From Pseudomonas multiresinivorans (GTDB lineage Bacteria > Pseudomonadota > Gammaproteobacteria > Pseudomonadales > Pseudomonadaceae), in the NCBI RefSeq assembly GCF_012971725.1, contig NZ_CP048833.1, positions 372,001-436,000 of the forward strand: DNA of 64,000 nt. Direction: 5' to 3'. The notes below the pieces were generated by a model. That model did no database searches. It worked only from the letters and a program-made list of their open reading frames with translations, and had not been told where the DNA came from. Each line of letters opens with the position of its first letter. The stretch's first letter is position 1. A program made the position numbers and the translations under genes. Shown one piece after another: positions 18,754 to 26,725 of this stretch.

Positions 18754-18784
18754 GGCGGCACTCACACAGGGGAGACATGAAAGA

Positions 18785-18797
18785 GTAATATAATAAC
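18785..18797. promoter_or_regulatory. Zur box between znuA and zur-znuCB
   Basis: GTAATATAATAAC, a near-palindrome resembling the Zur site GTTATANTATAAC. It lies 31 bp from the znuA start and 27 bp from the zur start, so it can repress both divergent units. Confidence 0.8.
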
Positions 18798-18823
18798 GTC
18801 TCTGAACCCGAGCGTCGCCGCGC

Positions 18824-19330
18824 ATGTACAAGATTGCCCCCAAGACTCCCCTCGCCTGCCGCCCGCACGACCACGCCAACTGCGTGGCCAGCGCCCTGGC
18901 CGACGCCGACGCGCTGTGCGCGCGCCAGGGCGTGCGCCTGACCGAGCTGCGCCGGCGCGTGCTGGAACTGGTCTGGGCGAGCCATAAGCCGCTGGGCGCC
19001 TACGACATCCTCGCCGTGCTGAGCGAGGAAGACGGCCGCAAGGCGGCGCCGCCGACGGTCTACCGCGCGCTGGACTTCCTCCTGGAAAACGGCCTGGTGC
19101 ACCGCATCGCGTCGCTCAATGCCTTCATCGGCTGCGCGCACCCGGAACATGCCCATGAAGGCCAGTTCCTGATCTGCCGCGCCTGCCACACCGCCATCGA
19201 GCTGGAACAACCGGCCATCAGCGAGGCCATTGTCGCCGGGGCCAAAGGCGTCGGCTTCGCCGTGGAAACCCAGACCGTCGAGATCGTCGGCCTCTGCGGC
19301 GCCTGCGCCCCCGGCCAGCGGGAGGCGTGA
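18824..19330 (+). CDS. zur: Zinc uptake regulator Zur (Np20), Fur family
   Basis: Represses zinc-uptake genes when Zn is bound. 168 residues beginning MYKIAPKTPLACRPHDHANC. A Fur-type winged helix (LTELRRRVLELVW ... APPTVYRALDFLLENGLVHRI) and dimer domain with the metal-site pattern GCAHPEHAHEGQFLICRACH are present, and the C-terminal CGACAPGQ supplies the second cysteine pair of the structural Zn site. The stop overlaps the znuC start by one base (TGATG) and znuB follows, so the regulator is co-transcribed with the transporter, as in P. aeruginosa. Confidence 0.94.
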   Translation: MYKIAPKTPLACRPHDHANCVASALADADALCARQGVRLTELRRRVLELVWASHKPLGAYDILAVLSEEDGRKAAPPTVYRALDFLLENGLVHRIASLNAFIGCAHPEHAHEGQFLICRACHTAIELEQPAISEAIVAGAKGVGFAVETQTVEIVGLCGACAPGQREA

Positions 19331-20130
19331 TGAGCGATGCCCTGATCCGCCTGCAAGGCGTCGGCGTCAGCTATGGCGGCCAGGCGGTGTTGCAGAATGT
19401 CGACCTGACCATCGCCCCCGGCGAGATCGTCACCCTGATCGGCCCCAACGGCGCCGGCAAGACGACCCTGGTGCGCAGCGTGCTCGGCCTGCTCAAGCCC
19501 GATACCGGCAGTGTTTGGCGCGCGCCGAAGCTGTCCATCGGCTATATGCCGCAAAAACTCCACGTCGACCCGACCCTGCCGCTCACCGTCTTTCGCTTCC
19601 TGCGCCTGGTGCCCGGTGTGCAGCGCCCCCAGGCGCTCGACGCGCTGAAGGAAGTCGGCGCGGCGCACGTGATCGACAAGCCGCTGCAGAGCGTTTCCGG
19701 CGGCGAGCTGCAGCGCGTGCTGCTGGCCCGCGCCCTGCTGCGCAAGCCGGAACTGCTGGTGCTCGACGAACCCGTACAGGGCGTCGACGTCGCCGGCCAG
19801 GCCGAGCTCTATCGCCTGATCGGCCGCCTGCGCGACCGCCTCGGCTGCGGCGTACTGATGGTTTCCCACGACCTGCACCTGGTGATGAGCGCTACCGACA
19901 AGGTGGTCTGCCTGAACCGCCACGTCTGCTGCTCCGGGCATCCGGAACAGGTCAGCGGCGACCCGGCCTTCGTCGAGCTGTTCGGCCAGGATGCCCGCAG
20001 CCTGGCGGTCTATCACCACCACCACGACCATTCCCACGACCTGCACGGCGAGGTGGTGAAACCCGCCTTCCCCGCCGGCACGCGCTTCACTCCGGTCCAC
20101 CAGCACGGCCCCGACTGTAACCATGGCTGA
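19330..20130 (+). CDS. znuC: Zinc ABC transporter ATPase ZnuC
   Basis: Powers zinc import through ZnuB. 266 residues from the ATG at 19330 (GGAGG four bases upstream; the overlapping GTG at 19327 is too close to it). Walker A GPNGAGKTT, signature SVSGGELQR, Walker B LLVLDEP and switch His in VSHDLH are all present. The C terminus is unusual for an ATPase: a His-rich tail (YHHHHDHSHDLHG ... HQHGPDCNHG) that could bind zinc. It overlaps znuB by 8 bp. Confidence 0.95.
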   Translation: MSDALIRLQGVGVSYGGQAVLQNVDLTIAPGEIVTLIGPNGAGKTTLVRSVLGLLKPDTGSVWRAPKLSIGYMPQKLHVDPTLPLTVFRFLRLVPGVQRPQALDALKEVGAAHVIDKPLQSVSGGELQRVLLARALLRKPELLVLDEPVQGVDVAGQAELYRLIGRLRDRLGCGVLMVSHDLHLVMSATDKVVCLNRHVCCSGHPEQVSGDPAFVELFGQDARSLAVYHHHHDHSHDLHGEVVKPAFPAGTRFTPVHQHGPDCNHG

Positions 20131-20911
20131 TTTCCTGCTCAACGCCCTCCTCGCCGGGCTGGCCCTGGCAGTGGTCGCCGGGCCCCTGGGTTCGTTCGTC
20201 GTCTGGCGGCGCATGGCCTATTTCGGCGACACCCTGTCCCACGCCGCCCTGCTCGGCGTCGCCCTCGGCTTCCTGCTGGACGTCAGCCCGACGCTGGCGG
20301 TGACCGTCGGCTGCGTGCTGCTCGCCGTGCTGCTGGTCACCCTGCAGCAGCGCCAGCCGCTGGCCGCCGACACCCTGCTCGGTATCCTCGCCCACAGCAC
20401 GCTGTCGTTGGGCCTGGTGACGCTGAGCTTCATGAAGGAAGTGCGCGTCGACCTGATGGCCTACCTGTTCGGCGACCTGCTCGCCGTCAGCCAGACCGAC
20501 CTCTTGTGGATAATCGCCGGCAGCGCCCTGGTGCTGGGGCTGATCTGCTGGCTGTGGCGGCCGCTGCTGGCGATCACCGTGCACGAGGAACTGGCGCGGG
20601 TCGAAGGCCTGCCGGTCACCGCCATACGTCTGGCGCTGATGCTGTTGATCGCCATCGTCATCGCCGTGGCCATGAAGATTGTCGGCGTGCTGCTGATCAC
20701 CTCGCTGCTGATCATCCCCGCCGCTGCCGCCCAGCGGCATGCGCGCAGCCCTGAACAGATGGCCTTCGGCGCCAGTCTGATCGGCCTGGTGGCGGTGTGC
20801 GCCGGGCTGTCGCTGTCCTGGTTCAAGGACACTCCTGCCGGCCCCTCCATCGTGGTCAGCGCGGCGGCCCTGTTCCTGCTGAGTTTTGTCCTGCCGCGCC
20901 GGACGGTGTAG
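20123..20911 (+). CDS. znuB: Zinc ABC transporter permease ZnuB
   Basis: Inner-membrane channel of the ZnuABC zinc importer. 262 residues with about eight hydrophobic segments, starting MADFLLNALLAGLALAVVAG. Family motifs: RRMAYFGDTLSHAALLGVALG and MKIVGVLLITSLLIIPAAAA. It is the last gene of the zur-znuC-znuB operon and overlaps znuC by 8 bp; a lipoprotein gene follows 37 bp downstream. Confidence 0.95.
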   Translation: MADFLLNALLAGLALAVVAGPLGSFVVWRRMAYFGDTLSHAALLGVALGFLLDVSPTLAVTVGCVLLAVLLVTLQQRQPLAADTLLGILAHSTLSLGLVTLSFMKEVRVDLMAYLFGDLLAVSQTDLLWIIAGSALVLGLICWLWRPLLAITVHEELARVEGLPVTAIRLALMLLIAIVIAVAMKIVGVLLITSLLIIPAAAAQRHARSPEQMAFGASLIGLVAVCAGLSLSWFKDTPAGPSIVVSAAALFLLSFVLPRRTV

Positions 20912-20948
20912 AATTTGGCGATTTTTTGATCAAAAGAGACCCTGACGC

Positions 20949-21335
20949 ATGAAGTCGTTCGTCATCCGCCTGTTCGCGCTGATGGCCATGGCGCTTGCCC
21001 TGGCGGCCTGCCAGAGCACCGCGACCAGCCCAACCAGCAGCAGCGCCTTCGAGACCGAACTGGCCGCCGGCCGTCTGGAATCCGCGCAGCTCGCGCTGGG
21101 TTCCGAGCAGGAAGACGCCACCCAGCTCGCCGAGCGCCGCAAACGCCTGGCCGACGCCTACCTGGAGCGCAGCCGCGAGGCCCTGGCCAAGGGCGACGTC
21201 AACGGCGCCACCACCGCCCTGACCCGCGCCCGCTCGCTGATGCCCCGCGCCCCTGGCGTCGCCGCCGACGTTAGCGGCCTGCAGAAGCCTGCCGCTCCCG
21301 TGGCGCCGGCTGCCCAGCCGACCTGCACCCCGTAA
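20949..21335 (+). CDS. Small lipoprotein (PA5502-like)
   Basis: 128 residues with a type II signal peptide: MKSFVIRLFALMAMALALAAC with lipobox LAAC, so lipidation on Cys21 is expected. The residue after Cys is Gln, not Asp, which points to the outer membrane under the Lol rule. The mature part is helical and rich in Ala, Glu and Arg (ETELAAGRLESAQLALGSEQ; YLERSREALAKGDVNGA), resembling a TPR-like helical hairpin, with a Pro-Ala tail. No family function is known to me. It follows znuB and ends at a terminator; the neighbour after it is metNIQ. Confidence 0.85.
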   Translation: MKSFVIRLFALMAMALALAACQSTATSPTSSSAFETELAAGRLESAQLALGSEQEDATQLAERRKRLADAYLERSREALAKGDVNGATTALTRARSLMPRAPGVAADVSGLQKPAAPVAPAAQPTCTP

Positions 21336-21341
21336 GCCCCA

Positions 21342-21366
21342 GGGCGCCCGCTCGTGGCGCCCCTTT
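21342..21366 (+). terminator. Terminator after the lipoprotein gene
   Basis: GGGCGCC (21342-21348) pairs with GGCGCCC (21356-21362), followed by CTTTATTT. A reasonable intrinsic terminator for the znu/lipoprotein unit. Confidence 0.75.
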
Positions 21367-21494
21367 ATTTCCTTTTGTTCCGTAGTTAGTTGAACAAAGA
21401 TTAATCAGCCATAAAAAAGCAGGTTAAAATGCGCGGTTTTGGCTGACCGCCTACGTTTGTCGTTTATCCCTCGACAACTTAGTAGGTCCCGAAT

Positions 21495-21626
21495 CTGTTT
21501 AGGGCTTGCGAGCTAGAGCAGTACAAGGCGAAAACAGGCGAGAAAGCGGAGTCTACTCACGCGTAAATGAGCATTTCTCGCCTGTTTTCAACGCAGTAAT
21601 GCCGACGCGCAGCACGCCATAAACAG
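21495..21626. repeat. 132-bp imperfect palindromic element upstream of metN
   Basis: Outer arms CTGTTTA (21495-21501) and TAAACAG (21620-21626), and a perfect 16-bp inner arm pair GAAAACAGGCGAGAAA (21530-21545) / TTTCTCGCCTGTTTTC (21574-21589) around a 28-bp loop. Intermediate parts match imperfectly (for example AGTACAAGGCG against CGCAGTAATGCCG). No open frame is present. It looks like a MITE-like or other mobile hairpin element placed 33 bp before the metN start. Confidence 0.8.
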
Positions 21627-21659
21627 GTTCCCACACGCCGTACCCACAAGGTTTGCTAC

Positions 21660-22670
21660 GTGATCGAATTCCACGACGTCCACAAGACCTATCGCGTCGC
21701 CGGACGCGATATCCCGGCCCTGCAGCCGACCCGCCTGTCCATCGAGGGCGGCCAGGTCTTCGGCCTGATCGGCCATTCCGGCGCCGGTAAAAGTACCCTG
21801 CTGCGCCTGATCAACCGCCTGGAAGAACCCAGCGGCGGGCGCATCGTCATTGACGGCGAAGACATCACCGCCCTGGACGCCGACGGCCTGCGCCGCTTCC
21901 GCCAGCGCGTGGGGATGATCTTCCAGCACTTCAACCTGCTGGCCTCCAAGACCGTCGCCGACAATATCGCCATGCCAATGCGGCTCGCGGGCACCTTCAG
22001 TGCCGCGGAAATCACCGCCCGCGTAGACGAACTGCTCGAGCGCGTCGGCCTCCAGGACCACGCCCGCAAGTACCCGGCACAGCTGTCCGGCGGCCAGAAG
22101 CAGCGCGTCGGCATCGCCCGCGCCCTGGCCTGCCGGCCGACCATCCTGCTCTGCGACGAAGCCACCAGTGCCCTCGACCCGCAGACCACCGGCCAGGTCC
22201 TGCAACTGCTGGCGGAGATCAACCGCGAGCTGAAGCTGACAATCGTCCTGATCACCCACGAGATGGACGTGATCCGCCGGGTCTGCGACCAGGTCGCCGT
22301 CATGGATGCCGGGCGCATCGTCGAGCAGGGCGAGGTCGCCGACGTGTTCCTCCATCCGCAGCACGAAACCACCCGCCGCTTCGTCTTCGAGGCCGAGCGT
22401 GTGGACGAGAACGAGCAGCACGATGACTTCGCCCACGTGCCGGGCCGCATCCTGCGCCTGACCTTCCGTGGCGAGGCGACCTACGCGCCCCTGCTGGGCA
22501 CCGTCGCGCGCCAGACCGGCGTCGACTACAGCATCCTTGCGGGGCGTATCGACCGCATCAAGGACCAGCCCTACGGCCAGCTCACCCTGTCCCTGGTGGG
22601 CGGTGACATCGAGGCCGCGATGGCGCAGCTCAACGCTGCCGAAGTCCATGTCGAGGTGCTGCGCGCATGA
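21660..22670 (+). CDS. metN: Methionine ABC transporter ATPase MetN
   Basis: ATPase of a D/L-methionine importer. 336 residues from a GTG at 21660 (AAGG about 9 bp upstream), beginning MIEFHDVHKTYRVAGRDIPA. Walker A GHSGAGKST, signature QLSGGQKQRVGIARAL, Walker B ILLCDEATSALD, switch ITHEMDV. A C-terminal NIL/ACT-like regulatory domain (about residues 260-336) is present, as in E. coli MetN, where methionine inhibits transport. It overlaps metI by 4 bp (ATGA). Confidence 0.94.
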   Translation: MIEFHDVHKTYRVAGRDIPALQPTRLSIEGGQVFGLIGHSGAGKSTLLRLINRLEEPSGGRIVIDGEDITALDADGLRRFRQRVGMIFQHFNLLASKTVADNIAMPMRLAGTFSAAEITARVDELLERVGLQDHARKYPAQLSGGQKQRVGIARALACRPTILLCDEATSALDPQTTGQVLQLLAEINRELKLTIVLITHEMDVIRRVCDQVAVMDAGRIVEQGEVADVFLHPQHETTRRFVFEAERVDENEQHDDFAHVPGRILRLTFRGEATYAPLLGTVARQTGVDYSILAGRIDRIKDQPYGQLTLSLVGGDIEAAMAQLNAAEVHVEVLRA

Positions 22671-23332
22671 ATGAGTTTTTCGTCAATATCGACTGGTCCG
22701 AGATTCTCCAGGCCAGCCTCGATACCTTCTGGATGCTCGGCGGCTCGCTGCTGTTCACCGTCATCCTCGGCCTGCCGCTGGGTGTTTTGCTGTTCCTCAC
22801 CGGGCCCAAGCAGATGTTCGCCAACCGCGGCATCTACGGCGTACTGGCGTTCATCGTCAACGTGCTGCGCTCGCTGCCGTTCATCATCCTGCTGATCGTG
22901 CTGATCCCGCTCACGGTGATCCTGGTCGGCACCTCGCTGGGCGTCGCCGGGGCCATCCCGCCGTTGGTGGTGGGTGCCACGCCGTTCTTCGCGCGTCTGG
23001 TGGAAACCGCCCTGCGCGAGGTGGACAAGGGCATCATCGAGGCCACCCAGGCGATGGGCGCCAGCACCCGCCAGATCATCTGGAACGCCCTGCTGCCCGA
23101 AGCCCGCCCGGGCATCATCGCCGCCATCACGGTCACCGCCATCACCCTGGTGTCCTACACCGCGATGGCCGGCGTGGTCGGCGCCGGCGGCCTCGGCGAC
23201 CTGGCGATCCGCTACGGCTACCAACGCTTCCAGGACGACGTGATGCTGCTCACCGTGGTGATGCTGGTGGTACTCGTCCAGATCCTGCAGACCGTCGGCG
23301 ACAAGCTGGTGGTCCACTATTCCCGCAAATAA
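22667..23332 (+). CDS. metI: Methionine ABC transporter permease MetI
   Basis: 221 residues, five to six membrane segments. The ABC-permease EAA loop is visible as EATQAMGASTRQIIWNALLPEA, and the C-terminal part SYTAMAGVVGAGGLGDLAIRYGYQRF is characteristic of MetI. It overlaps metN by 4 bp and is followed 40 bp later by metQ, a standard metNIQ order. It forms a homodimer that binds two MetN. Confidence 0.95.
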   Translation: MNEFFVNIDWSEILQASLDTFWMLGGSLLFTVILGLPLGVLLFLTGPKQMFANRGIYGVLAFIVNVLRSLPFIILLIVLIPLTVILVGTSLGVAGAIPPLVVGATPFFARLVETALREVDKGIIEATQAMGASTRQIIWNALLPEARPGIIAAITVTAITLVSYTAMAGVVGAGGLGDLAIRYGYQRFQDDVMLLTVVMLVVLVQILQTVGDKLVVHYSRK

Positions 23333-23372
23333 CCACAAGGCCCGCCGGATGCGGGCCGCCAAGGAGCCAACC

Positions 23373-24155
23373 ATGAAGAAACTGTTCGCCGCGTTCGCTG
23401 CCGCCGCCGTGATCGCCGCCCCGCTGGCCCAGGCTGCCGACAGCCTGACCGTCGCCGCCACCCCGGTGCCGCACGCCGAGATCCTCAACTTCGTCAAACC
23501 CATCCTGGCCAAGGAAGGGGTCGAACTGAAGGTGAAGGAGTTCACCGACTACGTGCAGCCCAACACCCAGGTCGCCGAGAAGCGCCTGGACGCCAACTTC
23601 TTCCAGCACCAGCCGTACCTGGATGAGTTCAACAAGACCAAGGGCACCAGCCTGATCGCCGTCACCGGCGTGCACATCGAGCCGCTGGGCGCCTACTCCA
23701 CCAAGTTCAAGAAGCTCGAAGAGCTGCCCTCGGGCGCTACCGTGGTGATCCCCAACGACGCTACCAACGGCGGCCGCGCCCTGCTGCTGCTGGACAAGGC
23801 CGGCGTGATCAAGCTCAAGGACAACAAGTCCATCACCGCCACCCCGAAAGACATCGTCGAGAACCCGAAGAACATCAAGGTGCGTGAGCTGGAAGCGGCC
23901 ACCCTGCCGCGCGTGCTGACCCAGGTCGACCTCGCCCTGATCAACACCAACTACGCCCTGGAAGCCAAGCTGAACCCCACCAAGGACGCGCTGGCCATCG
24001 AAGGCGCCGACTCGCCCTACGTGAACATCCTGGTTGCCCGCCCGGACAACAAGGACAGCGCCGCCATGCAGAAGCTGGCCGCCGCCCTGCATAGCCCCGA
24101 GGTGAAGCAATTCATCCTCGAGAAGTACAAGGGTGCCGTCGTTCCGGCGTTCTGA
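23373..24155 (+). CDS. metQ: Periplasmic methionine-binding protein MetQ (NlpA family)
   Basis: Substrate-binding protein for MetNI. 260 residues from the ATG at 23373 with AAGGAG 7 bp upstream. The signal peptide (MKKLFAAFAAAAVIAAPLAQA-AD) has no lipobox cysteine, so this copy is predicted to be soluble in the periplasm, whereas E. coli MetQ is a lipoprotein. NlpA-family motifs: ATPVPHAEIL, QHQPYLDEFN, IPNDATNGGRALLLL, INTNYALEA. It ends the metNIQ operon at a strong terminator. Confidence 0.93.
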   Translation: MKKLFAAFAAAAVIAAPLAQAADSLTVAATPVPHAEILNFVKPILAKEGVELKVKEFTDYVQPNTQVAEKRLDANFFQHQPYLDEFNKTKGTSLIAVTGVHIEPLGAYSTKFKKLEELPSGATVVIPNDATNGGRALLLLDKAGVIKLKDNKSITATPKDIVENPKNIKVRELEAATLPRVLTQVDLALINTNYALEAKLNPTKDALAIEGADSPYVNILVARPDNKDSAAMQKLAAALHSPEVKQFILEKYKGAVVPAF

Positions 24156-24179
24156 TCGCCGACGCAGCTTCACGCTCTG

Positions 24180-24209
24180 AAAAAGCCCGGTGAATGACCG
24201 GGCTTTTTC
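24180..24209 (+). terminator. Terminator of metNIQ
   Basis: AAAAGCCCGG and CCGGGCTTTTT separated by TGAATGA, 24 bp after the metQ stop. A textbook intrinsic terminator. Confidence 0.93.
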
Positions 24210-24230
24210 GTTTTTGGCTTTTGGTTTTTT

Positions 24231-24323
24231 GTAGGAGCGAGGGGGACGCCTGGTTCTTGCTCGCGAACCCGCCCAGCTCCGGAGCGGCCTGAAAATCCCG
24301 TTCGCGAGCAAGCTCGCTCCTAC
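24231..24323. repeat. REP pair with an interrupted left unit
   Basis: The right unit (TTCGCGAGCAAGCTCGCTCCTAC, 24301-24323) is intact. The left unit starts GTAGGAGCGAG and ends TTGCTCGCGAA but has about 15 extra bases in its centre (24242-24256). Confidence 0.85.
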
Positions 24324-24476
24324 AGGCAACCGTCTATTTCGGCGTTTCTGGACAAATTTTCGCCAACCTTCCCTGCATATTTTCCATGCCGCAAAGGCAT
24401 CGGTTTTTTTCGATTTCGCTCAAAGGCACGAATGGCGCGGCCTGCAGCGACCCAGAAAAATCACATAGTCCCAAAA

Positions 24477-24490
24477 GTTATTTCAATAAC
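24477..24490. promoter_or_regulatory. Inverted repeat upstream of tonB-exbBD
   Basis: GTTATT-TC-AATAAC, a perfect 6-bp-arm palindrome in an AT-rich stretch 97 bp before the tonB start. It resembles both a metalloregulator half-site pair (Zur-like GTTAT..ATAAC) and part of a degenerate Fur box running on through AACGAAAATGATCAC. Iron control of ton genes is usual in Pseudomonas; which regulator binds here is open. The rest of 24324-24586 shows no gene. Confidence 0.45.
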
Positions 24491-24586
24491 GAAAATGATC
24501 ACTTCAAGAGCTAAGACGCTCCGTCAATCATGCAGGTCCGTTTCAAGCGCGTCGTAGAGCCGCGCAGACCTGCAAGGAGATCGTTC

Positions 24587-25402
24587 ATGGCTCAACCCCA
24601 GCATGCCCTCGCGCCGGATGCCTTCCTGCGCCACGTGCCCGGCGGCGACCTGGTCGATCTCGGCCGCCCGCTGCGCCACGCGCTGGAACTGGGCCGCCAC
24701 GTGCCGGCGAAAGCCCGCGCGCTGAGCCGCCGCGAAGCCGTCCTGCTCGGTCTGTTCGCCCTGACGCTACACGGCGCGGTGATCTACTGGCTGAGCCAGC
24801 AGCCCACGCCCAAGCTGCCGGAGGTACCGCCACAGGTGCCACCGATGACCATCGAATTCACCGCGCCGACGCCGCCGGTGGTGGAACCGCCGCCGCCCGA
24901 GCCGATCCCCGAGCCAGTGGTGCAGGAGCCGCCGCCCCCGGTGGTGGACGAGAACGCGGTGAAACCGCCGCCGCCCAAACCGATCCCCAAACCCAAACCC
25001 AAACCGGTGGCCAAGCCCAAGCCTGTGCCCAAGCCGGTGGAGCAGCCCACGCCGCCCAAGGCCGAAACCCCGCCGCCGCAACCGGCACCACCCGCTCCGC
25101 CAGCGCCGGCTCCGGCCCCGCTGACGCCGCCCTCGGCCAACGCCGGTTACCTGAAGAACCCGGCGCCGGAATACCCGCCCCTGGCCCAGCGTCGCGGCTG
25201 GGAAGGCACCGTCCTGCTGCGAGTGCACGTACTTGCCAGCGGCAGCCCGAGCGAGATCCAGGTGCAGAAGAGCAGCGGCCGCGACGCCCTGGACGATGCC
25301 GCGGTGCGCGCGGTGAAACGCTGGAGCTTCGTCCCCGCCAAGCGCGGCGATGTGGCCCAGGACGGCTGGGTCAGCGTACCCATCGACTTCAAATTGCATT
25401 GA
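24587..25402 (+). CDS. tonB2: TonB energy-transducing protein
   Basis: Couples the proton motive force from ExbB-ExbD to outer-membrane receptors. 271 residues from the ATG at 24587, with AAGGAG 7 bp upstream. A cytoplasmic N terminus of about 50 residues, longer than in E. coli TonB, precedes one signal anchor (AVLLGLFALTLHGAVIYWL), a Pro/Lys/Glu-rich periplasmic spacer (about 90-200) and the TonB C-terminal domain (NPAPEYPPLAQRRGWEGTV ... AVRAVKRWSFVPA). It is first in the tonB-exbB-exbD operon. The arrangement and size match P. aeruginosa tonB2 (PA0197). Confidence 0.93.
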   Translation: MAQPQHALAPDAFLRHVPGGDLVDLGRPLRHALELGRHVPAKARALSRREAVLLGLFALTLHGAVIYWLSQQPTPKLPEVPPQVPPMTIEFTAPTPPVVEPPPPEPIPEPVVQEPPPPVVDENAVKPPPPKPIPKPKPKPVAKPKPVPKPVEQPTPPKAETPPPQPAPPAPPAPAPAPLTPPSANAGYLKNPAPEYPPLAQRRGWEGTVLLRVHVLASGSPSEIQVQKSSGRDALDDAAVRAVKRWSFVPAKRGDVAQDGWVSVPIDFKLH

Positions 25403-25451
25403 TTCCACTTGCCCAGATCAGCCGCACAAGAATCGCGGAAGGAGAACACCC

Positions 25452-26168
25452 ATGAGTCTGCCCCTGAACCCCCTGGAATCCGTCGAAGGCGCAGTCATCT
25501 GGCTGCTGGTCGGCTTCTCCGTCGTCACCTGGGCACTGGCCCTGGTGAAAGGTGTCCAGTTCACCCGCCAGAAGTCCCAGGACAAACGCTTCCAGAAGCA
25601 GTTCTGGAGCGCCACCAGCCTCGAATCGGCGGGTGACCAGGCCGCCGGCAAGCCCGGCGCCGGCGCCCGCGTGGCCCAGGCCGGCTTTGCCGCCATCCAG
25701 GTCCAGGACAACGGCCAGCCGGACCTGGCCCAGTCGATCAACCACCAGGACCGCCTCGAACGCGCCCTGCGCCAGCAGATCCAGCGCGAGCGCCGCTCCC
25801 TGGAATCGGGCCTGGCCGTGCTCGCCTCGATCGGCTCCACCTCCCCCTTCATCGGCCTGTTCGGCACCGTGTGGGGCATCATGGAAGCGCTCAAGGGCAT
25901 CAGCGCGGCCGGTTCGGCCAGCCTGGAAACCGTCGCAGGCCCCATCGGCAGCGCGCTGATCGCCACCGGCGTGGGTATCGCCGTCGCCGTGCCGGCGGTG
26001 CTGGTCTACAACTATTTCCTCCGTCGCCTGAAGCTCACTGCGGCCGACCTCGACGACTTCGCCCACGACTTCTACAGCCTCGCGCAGAAGAGCGCCTTCC
26101 GCGTCGTCGCCCTGCCCACCGCCGCGCGCAAACCGGCTGCCGGCGCCAGCGTGAAGGAGGCGAGCTGA
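25452..26168 (+). CDS. exbB: ExbB proton-channel subunit
   Basis: Inner-membrane partner of TonB and ExbD. 238 residues from the ATG at 25452 with a GGAG site. Three membrane segments are seen: near residues 12-32, around FIGLFGTVWGIMEALKGI, and VGIAVAVPAVLVYNYF; the MotA/ExbB signature lies in the last two. The longer upstream frame overlaps the tonB 3' end and is rejected. It is followed after 1 bp by exbD. Confidence 0.95.
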   Translation: MSLPLNPLESVEGAVIWLLVGFSVVTWALALVKGVQFTRQKSQDKRFQKQFWSATSLESAGDQAAGKPGAGARVAQAGFAAIQVQDNGQPDLAQSINHQDRLERALRQQIQRERRSLESGLAVLASIGSTSPFIGLFGTVWGIMEALKGISAAGSASLETVAGPIGSALIATGVGIAVAVPAVLVYNYFLRRLKLTAADLDDFAHDFYSLAQKSAFRVVALPTAARKPAAGASVKEAS

Positions 26169-26169
26169 C

Positions 26170-26571
26170 ATGGCCTTCTCGACCCAGGACAGCGACGAGG
26201 TTCTCTCCGAGATCAACGTGACCCCGCTGGTGGACGTGATGCTGGTGCTGCTGGTGGTGTTCATCGTCACCGCGCCGCTGCTGACCAACGCCATCCCGAT
26301 CAACCTGCCCAAGACCGAGGCGGTCGCCCCGCCGGAGCAGAAGGACCCGCTGGTGGTGAGCATCGACGGTGCCGGCAAGTGGTTCATCAACAAGGACGAG
26401 ATCCAGCCGGACCTGCTGCAAAGCAATCTGGCGGCGGCCAAGGCCAAGGACACCGAAGTCCGCGTGCAGCTGCAGGCCGACGAAACCGTGAACTACGGCC
26501 AGGTGGCCAAGGCGATGGCCTCCATCGAGAAGGCCGGCATCACCAAACTGGCGGTCATCACCGCGCGCTGA
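26170..26571 (+). CDS. exbD: ExbD proton-channel subunit
   Basis: 133 residues with a single N-terminal membrane helix, INVTPLVDVMLVLLVVFIV, which contains the proton-carrying Asp (Asp22) of the ExbD/TolR family, and a periplasmic domain ending IEKAGITKLAVITAR. The ATG follows the exbB stop almost directly, so translation is probably coupled. It ends the operon before a terminator. Confidence 0.95.
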   Translation: MAFSTQDSDEVLSEINVTPLVDVMLVLLVVFIVTAPLLTNAIPINLPKTEAVAPPEQKDPLVVSIDGAGKWFINKDEIQPDLLQSNLAAAKAKDTEVRVQLQADETVNYGQVAKAMASIEKAGITKLAVITAR

Positions 26572-26637
26572 GGAACCTGTAAGACACCTGAAACAGAGCG
26601 GGTGTAGAAAGGGACCTCCACAACGTACCGAGCTTCA

Positions 26638-26682
26638 AGGCCGCTCTCCCAATACTCAGGCAGGGGTGAGCGGCCTTTTTTT
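26638..26682 (+). terminator. Terminator of tonB-exbB-exbD
   Basis: AGGCCGCTC (26638-26646) pairs with GAGCGGCCT (26668-26676), then runs on in T to 26682. The loop is 21 nt. It lies about 65 bp past the exbD stop. Confidence 0.85.
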
Positions 26683-26725
26683 ATTCCCGGATTCCCGCCA
26701 CCCCGCGCCGATATTTCCTGATCGC

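Noticed and set aside
21495..21626. attC recombination site of an integron
   Set aside because: The ends read GTTTA...TAAAC, the wrong orientation for RYYYAAC/GTTRRRY core sites, and no integrase or cassette genes are nearby.
21363..21659. SAM riboswitch or S-box upstream of metNIQ
   Set aside because: No conserved S-box core is present; the dominant structure is a long palindrome of mobile-element type.
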